A stretch of DNA of 64,000 bases, from contig NZ_CP125296.1 of NCBI RefSeq assembly GCF_030412785.1, forward strand, positions 1,550,001-1,614,000. The letters are read 5' to 3'. This stretch comes from Paraburkholderia sabiae. GTDB lineage: Bacteria > Pseudomonadota > Gammaproteobacteria > Burkholderiales > Burkholderiaceae. Positions within the stretch are counted from its first letter, which is position 1, and each line of letters opens with the position of its first letter. Shown one piece after another: positions 17,987 to 27,318 of this stretch. The position numbers and the translations under genes were made by a program. A model generated the notes under the pieces. It had not been told where the DNA came from. It saw only the letters and a program-made list of their open reading frames with translations, and ran no database searches.

Positions 17987-19048
17987 TTACTTCTGCCCTA
18001 ACCACACCGCGAACTTCTGATTGAGATCGTCGGCGTGGTCCGCCCAGAATGCTACGTCAGAATCGACGGCACCCTTCTGGTTAACTGGTGCAGTGGGAAG
18101 ATAGGGCAGCACCTTCGGATCGACCATCGCGACTGCAGAGCTTCTGACCGGACCGTTTGCCGTCAGGGGCGCCAGCCTGGCGAGCACGGCCGGTTCAGTG
18201 GCGAACTTGACGAAGTCCTGGGCTGCTTGCAGGTTTTTCGTTCCCTTCACGATGGCGTAGCCCTCGATGTACTTGACCTGACCATCCCAGATGAACGCGA
18301 ACGGCTTTTTGTCCTGCATCATCGCCGCGTAGATCCGGCCGTTGTACGCGCTGGACATCGTCACCTCGCCGTCGGCGAGTAACTGAGCGGGCTGGGAACC
18401 GGTCTCCCACCAGACGATCGACGACTTGATCGTATTGAGCTTTCGGAAAGCCCGATCCACTCCGGCAGGTGTGCCCAAAACTTTATACACGTCCGCTGGA
18501 GCAACGCCGTCCGCGAGGAGCGCCCACTCCAGCGCTCCCTCAGGCGACTTGCGCAGCCCGCGTTTGCCCGGGTACTTCTTCAGATCGAAGAAGTCGGCGA
18601 CTTTCGCGGGCTCGGATCCCTTGAACTTGTCCTTGTTGTAAGTGATCAGTGACGACCACGCGATATTGCCTGCCATGCATTCGGAGACGCCGTTGGCGAC
18701 ATAGTCATTCTTCGCCGGCGTGCCGTTGGGCGCGGGAACCAGACTGGCAGGATTGATCTTCTCGAGCAGACCTTCGTCGCACGCTCGCGTGATGTCGGCG
18801 AGTTGCATGTCGACGACATCCCATGACACGTTGTTCGTTTGCACCTGACTGCGAATCTGTGCGATTCCGCCGTTGTATGAATCGCTTCTGACCTGAATAC
18901 CGGCTTTCGACATAAAGGGCTTCGCGGCAGTCTTTTCCTGTGCATCCTGGTAGTTACCACCCCAGGAAACAAAGGTGATCTGTGACGCCATCGCCGAAAC
19001 GCTAAACACAGACGCCGCGAGCAATCCCAACTTTACAACGGGCTTCAT
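17987..19048 (-). CDS. ABC transporter periplasmic substrate-binding protein, PotD/betaine type
   Basis: A 353-residue exported binding protein. Residues 1-21 form a signal peptide ending near 'SAMAS', followed by 'ITFVSWGGNYQDAQEKTA', the usual opening of the spermidine/putrescine-type extracellular solute-binding family. A GGAG site 7 nt before the ATG at 19048 fixes the start; further in-frame starts lie upstream. No permease or ATPase is adjacent, so it most likely serves the transporter encoded at 8591-12038, about 6 kb away. The ligand is likely a small cationic or zwitterionic compound. Confidence 0.9.
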   Translation of the reverse strand: MKPVVKLGLLAASVFSVSAMASQITFVSWGGNYQDAQEKTAAKPFMSKAGIQVRSDSYNGGIAQIRSQVQTNNVSWDVVDMQLADITRACDEGLLEKINPASLVPAPNGTPAKNDYVANGVSECMAGNIAWSSLITYNKDKFKGSEPAKVADFFDLKKYPGKRGLRKSPEGALEWALLADGVAPADVYKVLGTPAGVDRAFRKLNTIKSSIVWWETGSQPAQLLADGEVTMSSAYNGRIYAAMMQDKKPFAFIWDGQVKYIEGYAIVKGTKNLQAAQDFVKFATEPAVLARLAPLTANGPVRSSAVAMVDPKVLPYLPTAPVNQKGAVDSDVAFWADHADDLNQKFAVWLGQK

Positions 19049-19241
19049 CTTCAACTCCATAGATGGTGGACCAAAGTCGCCATCAGTCACCATCGCTAAT
19101 GCTCCAGCGCGAAAACCGGCGAGACTGCATGCAGACTAGCGGCGATGCCGTCATCGGCCGAAATGCTTGAGAAGAACTTATGTTGAGGATTGAACGCCGT
19201 TATGAGTTGGCTACGGCAGACGAATGTATCGTTCTGCGTGG

Positions 19242-20775
19242 TCAAATATCTTTCATGATCCGCAGCGCGTCATAGATCGCCGCATGTGTGTTGCGCGAAG
19301 AGACGGCGTCGCCAATTCTGAAAAGCTTGAACCTTCCGCCCGGGTTGCGCTCGACGGTTTGCGGCTTGCCTTCCAGAAGCTGTTCGTAATTGACTTCGCC
19401 ACCGTTCGTGGAGAGAGGACGCAATTCAAAGTACAACTCGTCCATCGGAACTATGCCGTGATTCACGACCACCTGATCGTAGCGCTTCTCCTTGTGCACA
19501 CCGCCATAGTCGCTACCGAAGGTCGCCACGAGTTCAGTCCCGTCACGTCGAACCGACTCCAGGCGATAGGTCACCGTGAACGTTGCGTCGAGCTTCTGCA
19601 GCGCACGCATGTAGGGAACCAGGTTCATCCCCATCACTTCCGGCGCAAACGCGCGGTCCGGCGTCACGATCTCGACCTTCGCTCCCGTTTGCGCGATGGT
19701 CTCCGCTGCCTGGAGCGCCGCGTGATCTCCCGCGTCGTCGAAGATGAGTACGTTCTTGCCCGGCTTCACATCGCCAGAAATGATGTCCCACGATGACACG
19801 ACGTGCTCGTTTCCTTCCGACAGCACCTCGGTGTCTGGCATACCCCCCGTCGCGACGATCACGACATCCGGGTTCTCTGCGGTGACCGTATCGACGTCGG
19901 CCCATGTATTGAACGAGAAGTTAACACCGAGCCGTTCGCATTGCGACATTCTCCAGTCAACGATGCCAATCATCTCCTTGCGTCGCGGGTTCTGTGCCGT
20001 AAGACGGATTTGGCCGCCCGGAACATGCATGGCCTCGAACACCCGCACATCGTGCCCACGTTCGCCGGCGATCCGAGCTGCTTCGAGTCCCCCCGGCCCC
20101 GCCCCGACGATCACAATCTTGCGCTTCTTCCCAGCCATCCTGATGATGTGCGGCATGGTCTCTTCGCGACCCGTCGCAGCGTTGTGGATGCAAAAGGCAG
20201 CACCACCTTGATAGATCCGATCGAGACAGTAAGTAGCGCCGACGCACGGACGAATTTCCTCTTCCCGTCGCTCGATGATCTTGCGGACGATATGCGGGTC
20301 TGCCATATGAGCGCGTGTCATCCCAACCATGTCGACCTTACCGGCTTCGATGGCATAGCGTGCCGTCGCCACGTCCTGAATCCGACCCGCGTGGAACGTG
20401 GGGAAGTCAGTCGTCTTGCGAATCTCACCCGCGAATTCGAGGTGCGCCGCGCTCTTCATGCCCATGAGTGGAATCATGTCTGCGAGACCGGAATCCGTGT
20501 CGACGTGACCACGGATAACGTTCAGGAAGTCCACGAGCCCGCTATTCTTCAGGCGCTTCGAGATTTCGACGCCCTCTTCCGCCGAAATTCCTCCAGCTAA
20601 CGTCTCGTCCGCGACATATCGGATGCCAACCAGAAAACGCTCGCCCACGCGCTCGCGGATGGCGCGCAGCACGTCAAATGAAAAGCGCATGCGATTTTCG
20701 AGGGATCCGCCATAGGGTGCTTCGAGTGTATTCGTCAGCGGCGACCAGAACTGGTCCATCAGATGCCCGTAGGGC
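19242..20775 (-). pseudogene. 5'-truncated DgcA/stachydrine-demethylase-like flavoprotein gene
   Basis: About 510 codons of an NADH:flavin oxidoreductase of the trimethylamine-dehydrogenase type, closest in pattern to N-methylproline or dimethylglycine demethylases. Homology runs from 'YGHLMDQFWSPLTNT' through 'GGSLENRMRFSF', the cysteine cluster 'CVGATYC...AAFCIHNAATGRE', and the FAD/NAD domain 'KIVIVGAGPGGLEAARIAGERG' to a normal C-terminus. The first roughly 170 residues, which hold the front of the FMN-binding TIM barrel, are absent. Upstream the frame runs into antisense sequence of the next, oppositely oriented gene. The break near 20,775 is shared with that gene. The product should be non-functional unless a partner supplies the barrel. 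Confidence 0.85.
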
Positions 20776-21851
20776 AGGTGCTCGCCGACGAGTCGATCGA
20801 CGCGGACTTTCATAAAGGCGGCGTCATCTATGGCGCCGCACGATTCCCCGAGCAGATCCAGCGCCAACGCGATGTCCTCAAGCAGCTGTATGCCGCGGGT
20901 CACACGGAGGAGGATTGCTACTGGCTCGACAAGCGATCGCTTGCCGACATGGTGCATCTGAGAGACGGATATGGCGGCATTTTCAAGCGCCATTGCGCAA
21001 CGATCAATCCCGCGAAAATGGTGCGCGGTCTCGCAAACGCTGTCGAACGTCAGGGCGTGGAGATCTACGAGCAGAGCAGAGTTACGTCGATCAGTCCAGG
21101 TCTGGTGAAGACGGCATCCGGGTCGGTCAGGGCAAATTTCGTTGTGCCCGCGATGGAGGGCTACTCCACTACGGTTCCCAACTTTGGACGGTACGTTATC
21201 CCCGTTCAGAGTCTCATCATTGCCACGGAACCTCTGAGCGACGAGAAGTGGGACGAGATCGGGCTAGCGAAGCGACCGGCGTTTTGCGACGGCAGCAGAA
21301 TGATCAGTTATGGACAACGCTCGCGCGATGGCCGGATGATTTTTGGCGCACGTGGCGGTTATGTTTTCGGAGGAAAGCCCCGCAGCGAATTCAACCTCAG
21401 CGCGCCCGAATTCCGGTTGCGCGAGGAACTTCTCCACGACCTCTTCCCAATGCTCAAGGGAGTACGGATCACCCACGGTTGGGGAGGATCGCTCGGCATG
21501 GCACGAGGCTTCGCCCCGCACGTCGTCTTCGACAGGTCCGCGGGCATCGGCATGGCCGGCGGATACGGCGGTCAAGGTGTTGGACCGTCTCATCTGTTCG
21601 CGCGGACGCTCGCCGATCTTATCCTGGGACAGGAGACGGACCGGACGCAGATGCCATGGGTTTTCGATCGGACTTCGCCGCGAGCGGTCCTTCGCTCATG
21701 GGAACCCGAACCGATCCGTTGGCTGACGTCGAAGGCCATCATGTCGACCTTTGCCTGGGAAGAGAAACTTTGCCGCGCCAACACCTCAACTGCTTGGGAA
21801 AAGTCGCTGGCGACGCAGTTGAGCAACTCGATGTCACTGCTGATGCGTTAG
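20776..21851 (+). pseudogene. 5'-truncated FAD-dependent oxidoreductase gene (DAO family)
   Basis: About 358 codons of a DAO-family oxidase resembling gamma-glutamylputrescine oxidase. Recognisable parts are 'DADFHKGGVIYGAARFPEQ', 'INPAKMVRGLANAVERQGVE', 'MIFGARGGYVFGG' and the C-terminal FAD contact 'GMAGGYGGQGVGPSHLFART'. The N-terminal 100 or so residues with the GxGxxG FAD-binding motif are gone. The gene begins abruptly where the opposite-strand flavoprotein pseudogene also begins, so one deletion appears to have removed both 5' ends and the region between them. An in-frame ATG at 20763 could still allow a product, but without its nucleotide-binding motif. Confidence 0.85.
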
Positions 21852-22079
21852 CGTGGGCGCTTTTGACGGTCTACGTCTCGTAGCGCCCATCCGCGAGAGA
21901 CTCATGCCGCGTCACTCCAGCCGCCATTGATCGGGCGACTCGAAACCAAAGGAAAAAACCTGTCGGAAACAGCGGCCGGATATTCGCATTAGTTGCCTTC
22001 TCGCGAATGTGCGCAGTTGCGCACTATCAATACGCTAGTGCGCGCAATCCCTATCAATGCGCTCCGCGCGGCCAGTGCA

Positions 22080-22485
22080 ATCTTGAACGGCATTTCTGAT
22101 TTCAACACATCCTCCTCACCTCCCCTGCGCTTCGATATCGTGCTCTTGCCGAACTTCACGTTGGCCGCATTCTCGGGCTTTGTCGATCTGCTGACGTCCG
22201 CGACGCTTGTCGGCATCTGTACGGATGTTTTCGCACTGATGCGCGCAAACGTCATGGCCGGATATCGTTTCTGCGTCAGCTGGTTTCACTACTGGGATTT
22301 CGTCGAGCGCTTCCCTGCCGTCGACGAGCGCAATCTGGTTGAAGACCGGCTGTTCGTGATCGACCGGCGCGGCGATCCTGCTGCGCCATGTTGAAGCGAC
22401 AATCGTGCAAAAGGCGCTTCGTATCATGCTGGTCGACGACGCACAAAAAGGCAATGCGCTACAACCACACCCACCGGGACTCTAA
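22080..22485 (+). pseudogene. GlxA-type AraC regulator remnant
   Basis: Fragments of a GlxA-family regulator (DJ-1/PfpI domain plus AraC HTH) can be read in pieces. 'RFDIVLLPNFTLAAFSGFVDLL' is the N-terminal strand region; after an internal deletion comes 'FALMRANVMAGYRFCVSWFH', then 'DRLFVIDR'. A frameshift then leads to 'ILLRHVEATIVQKALRIMLV' and a final 'NALQPHP', where the domain linker should begin. The DNA-binding domain is missing. Bases 21852-22079 before it and 22486-22560 after it show nothing. An intact paralogue lies at 26181-27209. Confidence 0.75.
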
Positions 22486-22560
22486 CCCGTATCCGAACGG
22501 CGACGGACCGAAGCCGACGGTGGATTCAACCGGTCGATGCAACACACTAGAACCTGCTGA

Positions 22561-23493
22561 TTAGCGTGATTTCAATTGCTCGACCACATACTGGCTGACG
22601 ATCAGATCCAGGTGCGCACCGCCTGCATTCTTATAAACCGTGCGGTCCCCGGCCGAACGATGGAACGTCGGCATCCGGCACAGATCGAACAGATCGCCTT
22701 CGATATCACTCTCCCGAATCACGCCCGCTTTTAGCGGGTTCTGAATATCCCCCGACTGAACGGCATTCTGGCGGTCGTCCACGAAGATCCGCGCACCACG
22801 GAACACATCGCAATCGGCCTCCTGCATGTCGGCTCGGTATCCGCCCACCAGATCGACGTGGGTACCGGGGCGAATGCACTCGCCCCGGATCACGGGTGTG
22901 GATGCGCTGGTGGCGGCCGTGATGATGTCTGCGCGGGCGACCGCGGCATCGAGGTCCTCGACAATGCTGACACGGATGTTTCTTGCGTCGAGCGCCGAGC
23001 GCGCGGCTTCCAGCCTCGACGGTGTGCGATTCCATAACAACACCTCTCGGATGGAGGGCCGGATGTGCAGATATGCGTCCGTCAAAGACCGCGCAACCGG
23101 GCCCGCGCCCAGCACGAGCAGGACCTCACTGTGCTCGCTGCACAGCATGCGGGCCGCTAGCGCGGAATCGGCGGCGGTTTTCCATCGCGTGATTTCGGGG
23201 CCGTCCAGCATCGCGACGAGCCCCTTGGTGCGCTCGTCCAGGACCAGAAATGCGGCCTGCTCCGACGGCAGCGGCGGGACGGCAGCGCCATTGGCCGGAT
23301 GGATCGACGCGATCTTGACCCCGGCACCCCTGCCCGGCAGGATCACACCCCGGCTGAACAGGCCGAAGCTCGAATCCCCGATGAAGTAGCCGCCGCCGCT
23401 CGGCCGGGTACCCGCGTGCCCGCGGTGCAACGCGTCGAGAACGCCGCACCAGTCGAGTACCGACTGGATCTGTTGCGCGGAAATGATCTGCAT
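22561..23493 (-). CDS. ornithine cyclodeaminase/mu-crystallin family reductase (delta-1-pyrroline-2-carboxylate reductase)
   Basis: A 310-residue protein of the ornithine cyclodeaminase/mu-crystallin family. The N-terminal half carries 'GRGAGVKIASIHPANGAAVP', with the substrate Lys, and 'TRWKTAADSALAAR'; the Rossmann motif is 'LLVLGAGPVARSL' near residue 127, and 'GTHVDLVGGYRADMQEAD' follows. The gene starts 11 bp after the stop of a trans-3-hydroxyproline dehydratase homologue. That pairing is known from bacterial trans-3-hydroxy-L-proline degradation, where the reductase converts delta-1-pyrroline-2-carboxylate to L-proline. L-proline would feed the PutA encoded in this window. True ornithine cyclodeaminase is a less likely alternative. 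Confidence 0.85.
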   Translation of the reverse strand: MQIISAQQIQSVLDWCGVLDALHRGHAGTRPSGGGYFIGDSSFGLFSRGVILPGRGAGVKIASIHPANGAAVPPLPSEQAAFLVLDERTKGLVAMLDGPEITRWKTAADSALAARMLCSEHSEVLLVLGAGPVARSLTDAYLHIRPSIREVLLWNRTPSRLEAARSALDARNIRVSIVEDLDAAVARADIITAATSASTPVIRGECIRPGTHVDLVGGYRADMQEADCDVFRGARIFVDDRQNAVQSGDIQNPLKAGVIRESDIEGDLFDLCRMPTFHRSAGDRTVYKNAGGAHLDLIVSQYVVEQLKSR

Positions 23494-23504
23494 ACGTACC
23501 GCCC

Positions 23505-24563
23505 CTACTGTTTTGGCCAGATGTCCCCAAGGGTGTACCCCTCGGGAAAGGGGTCATCGTGATCCAGCACGATGGTGTGAAAACCATGGATCCAGCTGGT
23601 GCCGGCCAGCGTCGGCACCACGGCCGCTCGCTCGCCGATGCGGGTCGTCTTCTCCAGGCGGCCAGTAAAGACCGTACCCAGGATGCCCTGGTGCCGGAAA
23701 TCCTCGTTCAGTGGCAGCTCGCCCTTGGCGTGCAACACGGCCATCTTGGCGCAGGTGCCGGTTCCGCAGGGGCAACGGTCGATCGCGCCCGTCCAGGTGG
23801 CCGGATCGTCCCACGAGAGCGGACCGGTGGGCATAGTGACCGCGTTCTTCCAGTCAGCCCGCGGGTCGTCTGTAGGGCCGGAGAGCTGGGAAATCGTGAT
23901 GCCAACGCCCGGATAATCGGGGTGCGCAACTGGCAACTGCTCGATGGCGGCCTGCCGGATCATGGCCGAGACCCGCGCGATCTCCTTGCCATGTTCGGGC
24001 TTCAGTTCGAGTCCCGGAAACTGGCGCACGTCGGCAATCGCGTAGAACATGCCGCCCCAGCCGACATCCACGCGCACCTTGCCCAGATGCGGCACGTCGA
24101 TGACGGCATCCAGATGCGCGGCAAACGCCGGTACGTTCCTGAACTTCACGCTCTTGACCTTGCCGTCCTTGCACTCGGCAGTGATGCGGATAAGGCCGGC
24201 CGGCGCTTCCAGCGTCAGCTCAGTCACCGGCTCCCGCATCGGCAGCATGCCCATTTCCAGCAGCACGGTGGCCACGGAGATGGTGTTGCCGCCCGACATC
24301 ATCGGGTATTCGACCTGCTCCAGAATGATGTAACCGGCGTCCGCCTCTGGGTGACAGGGCGGCACGACGATGTTGCAACAGTGGGCCGGGTAGCCGCGCG
24401 GTTCGCGCAGCAGCAGCTTGCGCAGTCCGTCGTCATTGGCCTCCAGCCATTTCATCTTGGCCTGGACGGTGTCGCCGGGAATATGCGGGATGCCGCCCGT
24501 CACGACGCGCATGGGAATACCCGAATGGGTCTCCACCGCATGGATGCTTCGCTTGAAACCCAT
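23505..24563 (-). CDS. trans-3-hydroxy-L-proline dehydratase / hydroxyproline epimerase family
   Basis: A 352-residue member of the proline racemase superfamily. The two catalytic positions are Ser90 in 'MSGGNTI' and Cys266 in 'RCPCGTGTCAKMA'. Racemases and 4-hydroxyproline epimerases usually have Cys at both, and the human-type 3-hydroxyproline dehydratase has Cys/Thr; the Ser/Cys pair marks a distinct subgroup for which dehydratase and epimerase activities have been described. The adjoining reductase gene favours the dehydratase, which forms delta-1-pyrroline-2-carboxylate. ATG at 24563 is chosen over an upstream GTG because AAAGGA lies 9 nt before it. Its LysR regulator is next door. Confidence 0.87.
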   Translation of the reverse strand: MGFKRSIHAVETHSGIPMRVVTGGIPHIPGDTVQAKMKWLEANDDGLRKLLLREPRGYPAHCCNIVVPPCHPEADAGYIILEQVEYPMMSGGNTISVATVLLEMGMLPMREPVTELTLEAPAGLIRITAECKDGKVKSVKFRNVPAFAAHLDAVIDVPHLGKVRVDVGWGGMFYAIADVRQFPGLELKPEHGKEIARVSAMIRQAAIEQLPVAHPDYPGVGITISQLSGPTDDPRADWKNAVTMPTGPLSWDDPATWTGAIDRCPCGTGTCAKMAVLHAKGELPLNEDFRHQGILGTVFTGRLEKTTRIGERAAVVPTLAGTSWIHGFHTIVLDHDDPFPEGYTLGDIWPKQ

Positions 24564-24663
24564 GTGCTGATTTCCTTTCACGTACCGCCGCCCCTGTGCG
24601 GCGTGAAGAGAAATCTATGCCGGTTTCGCCGCAAACGTAAGCGACATTTCCTACGGTATTCCT

Positions 24664-25638
24664 TCAACTTTTGGTTGACGATTGCACGGCGAGTTGCTGC
24701 CTGATCCACTGGCAGAATCGCTTGCACACGCTGGCGTCCGCCTTGTCTCTACGCACGGAGAGGTAATGGCCGCGATTCCTCATGATGGTCTTGTGCGGCA
24801 GCGGACGCACGAGGTCGCCGCTGTCGACCAGATGCCCGACGAGATGATGCCAGCCCAGGGTCACGCCCTGATGCGCGAGGGCCAGCTGCACGATGGCCGG
24901 ATAGTCGTTGCTGGTGAATAGCTGCCGCGGGATATCGGCGCGCCAGCTGGTATCCACGTCATGCAGCGCCAGCCAGACCTTCCAGTCGATATGCTCGGAA
25001 ATCTGCGAGCGACCGTAGGCGCTGAGATCCAGCAACGACATGTCGAGCAACCCTTCGGGTGCCGAGATCGGGCCATGTCGCTGCAGATACTGCGGAGTGC
25101 AAACCGGATAGACCTCGTCGTCGAACAGGTGCTCACTGTCGTATCCCTCGCGCAAGCTGGCCAGTTTCGCGATGTACACGTCCGGCTGCACGCCTGCTTC
25201 CATCGAGATGAAATTCTGCGTGGCCAGTACGGTGAGTTCGATATCCGGCGCGTCCTGAAGGAATTCGGGCAGCCGCCTATGGAGCCACAGCGCCGAAAAC
25301 GCCGGCGAACAGCACACGATCAGGGTCTGCCTGGCGGGAATTCTCTTGCGCAGGCGTTCGGCGGCCTGATGAATATTGATCAGCGAAAGCTGGGCGGCAT
25401 CCTTGAACATCTCGCCATCGGCCGTCAGTGCGACGGTTCTGCCCGAGCGAACAAACAGCGCCGTCCCGAGGTAGTCCTCAAGCTCCCGAACCTGCTTGCT
25501 GACGGCTGCGGGGGTCACGCTGAGTGCATTGGCAGCCCCCGTAAAACTGCTGAACTTTGCGGCCGCGAGAAATGACTTGATGGCGCGCAGCGAAAGTGCG
25601 CCGACCAGGGTTTCGCTGATTTCGAATTGAGGCGCCAT
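24664..25638 (-). CDS. LysR-family regulator, GcvA-like
   Basis: A 324-residue LysR regulator. The HTH is 'SLRAIKSFLAAAKFSSFTGA' followed by 'ALSVTPAAVSKQVRELEDYLG' in residues 16-60, a pattern of GcvA-type members. It lies upstream of, and on the same strand as, the hydroxyproline dehydratase and reductase genes and probably controls them in response to a hydroxyproline. A 100-bp gap with a ribosome-binding site separates it from them. Confidence 0.88.
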   Translation of the reverse strand: MAPQFEISETLVGALSLRAIKSFLAAAKFSSFTGAANALSVTPAAVSKQVRELEDYLGTALFVRSGRTVALTADGEMFKDAAQLSLINIHQAAERLRKRIPARQTLIVCCSPAFSALWLHRRLPEFLQDAPDIELTVLATQNFISMEAGVQPDVYIAKLASLREGYDSEHLFDDEVYPVCTPQYLQRHGPISAPEGLLDMSLLDLSAYGRSQISEHIDWKVWLALHDVDTSWRADIPRQLFTSNDYPAIVQLALAHQGVTLGWHHLVGHLVDSGDLVRPLPHKTIMRNRGHYLSVRRDKADASVCKRFCQWIRQQLAVQSSTKS

Positions 25639-25946
25639 GATTATGTCGACCGGACTGAAGGGATCGGGACAGAGTCCGAAGCAAGGACTTGCCCGAGATC
25701 ACGTGAGACAACGACGCTATTCTCGTATCCCAACGGACCGTCTTCAAGTAGCAGCGCCTGAGTCAGACTGCAGCAAACCCTGTGAGCGGATAGCCAGGAA
25801 GACTGCTTTGGTCAATGTCACGACGTCGGCTGAGGGCGATCGAGTGGCCGCTTGCGAGTGGAGCAGCCGGTTCAGCCGGTTCAATGTCATGGCGACGCAT
25901 TAAATAAAGCTCTCCTTCTGGCCGACATCTGGCTGACGCTCTTGGC

Positions 25947-26180
25947 TCAGTTCGCCCCCAGCAGACGATTGACCGCTTGCCTGCGGGAGGACAGTTTTCT
26001 CAGTCTCGCCGACATCCGGTCGAGGCGTGAGGACACCTCCGTGTCTGCCGCGGACACTGGGCGCCATGCGCGATACGCCGACGACGCAACCTTGCGGATG
26101 CTGACGTGGGCGATGATCGCCAGCAACAGCAGGACTGCCCATGCCGATGCATGTGCAAGCGCTCGCGCGACAAAGCCGGC
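25947..26180 (-). other. 77-codon hydrophobic open frame after the glxA stop, possible gene remnant
   Basis: Directly after the TAA of the glxA-like gene, and in the same frame, 77 codons stay open. They show coding-like composition, a membrane segment 'ASAWAVLLLLAIIAHVS' and an Arg-rich tail ending 'QAVNRLLGAN'. No ATG or good GTG start exists. It may be the 3' end of a deleted membrane-protein gene or chance. The remaining gene-free bases 25639-25946 show nothing else. Confidence 0.3.
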
Positions 26181-27209
26181 TTAGTGGACGCCAAAGTCTG
26201 ACTGAAGTCTTCTCAGCTTCGAGGGCGTGACGTTGAATTCGCGTTTGAACCAATGTATGAGATGCGAGCTGTCTGTAAAGCCGCACTCGTACGCGATCTG
26301 CGTAATCGACCGATCGCTGTTTATCACCATCCATTTCGCTGCGTTCAGGCGCATGCCCCTCCAGTACTGAAGGGGGGCGACACGCAGATGCTTTCTGAAA
26401 AGGCGGGTAAGCTCGCGCTCGGTCGTGCCGATCGCTTGCGCGATGCCGGCAATGGAGCCTGGCTCAAATGTTCGTTGCCTCATCAGCCCGACTGCATTCA
26501 CGACCCGCCGGTCCGGGCAATGCAGACCGATCTCCGAGTCGTCCTTCATGGCCTGAATTTCTTCGAATCCTCGGTCGGCCATCAGATAGTGAAGCGCCTT
26601 GTGCGATCGCGTATTACCGCAGCTGGTCGTCACCAGGTGCATCGCAAGGTTGATCGCCGCAAGACCGCCGGGGCATGTGATGAATCCACCATCCACGACG
26701 ACAGGCGCGTCCGTCACAGCGATGACATCCGGAAAGTTGCTCTGCATCGCATGCGCGAGTGAGAAGTGAACAGCACATCGTTTTCCGGCCAGATATCCCA
26801 GTTCGGCAAGAATGAATTGACCGGTGCATAGCCCGATGACGGGGACGCGCGCTTCCACGCAGGATTGTACGAATCGGTAGAGCTCGTCGGGGATTGGCGC
26901 GGCACTATGGAGCAACCCGCCATGCACCACAACGTAGTCATAGGCAGTCGGGTCGCCGAAGAGTCTGGTCGGCAGCATCGGGAAACCGCAGCTCGAGCGG
27001 ATGGGCGCCATCTCGTGAGACAGGAGATCCCATGAGCAGTAGATTTGCCTGCTGAAATCCGCCTCATCGGCCGACAGTCGCAGAAACTCGACGAAGCACG
27101 AAAGCGACATCAGGGTGAAGTCCGGCGTCGGCGCGATGCCGATTCTGAGCGGCGCCTCCACCTCCGGCGCAGACTTGCCCGGCCGCAGAAAAGAGTAATC
27201 GCCCCGCAT
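26181..27209 (-). CDS. GlxA-family AraC transcriptional regulator
   Basis: A 342-residue regulator with an N-terminal DJ-1/PfpI-like domain (about residues 20-200, including 'YVVVHGGLLH' and 'VIGLCTGQFILAELG') and a C-terminal AraC HTH pair ('GSIAGIAQAIGTTERELTRL' and 'SITQIAYECGFTDSSHLIHWF'). Regulators of this family control carnitine, choline, dimethylglycine and arginine catabolism. It is divergent from the enolase-superfamily gene at 27319 and presumably activates it. The shared 109-bp intergenic region is the likely promoter. A decayed relative sits at 22080-22485. Confidence 0.9.
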   Translation of the reverse strand: MRGDYSFLRPGKSAPEVEAPLRIGIAPTPDFTLMSLSCFVEFLRLSADEADFSRQIYCSWDLLSHEMAPIRSSCGFPMLPTRLFGDPTAYDYVVVHGGLLHSAAPIPDELYRFVQSCVEARVPVIGLCTGQFILAELGYLAGKRCAVHFSLAHAMQSNFPDVIAVTDAPVVVDGGFITCPGGLAAINLAMHLVTTSCGNTRSHKALHYLMADRGFEEIQAMKDDSEIGLHCPDRRVVNAVGLMRQRTFEPGSIAGIAQAIGTTERELTRLFRKHLRVAPLQYWRGMRLNAAKWMVINSDRSITQIAYECGFTDSSHLIHWFKREFNVTPSKLRRLQSDFGVH

Positions 27210-27318
27210 TTATCGCCTCCCTTGCCGTGCCGCCGATTGTCCGAAACATACAATTTTTTTAGAACCTGGGCAATTATAGTTTTCAACATCGGCACGCAAA
27301 CGGCACGGAGGCGCCATC

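Noticed and set aside
19242..20775. Loss of one Fe-S cysteine in the demethylase remnant as a separate finding
   Set aside because: The 'CVGATYC' pattern appears usual for this demethylase branch as I recall it, and the gene is already a pseudogene.
21993..22394. 133-codon frame as an intact gene
   Set aside because: It contains only disconnected pieces of a GlxA regulator and ends at a frameshift; annotated as a pseudogene.
25647..25903. 88-codon plus-strand frame
   Set aside because: No ribosome-binding site, no domain, and it lies in a decayed intergenic stretch.
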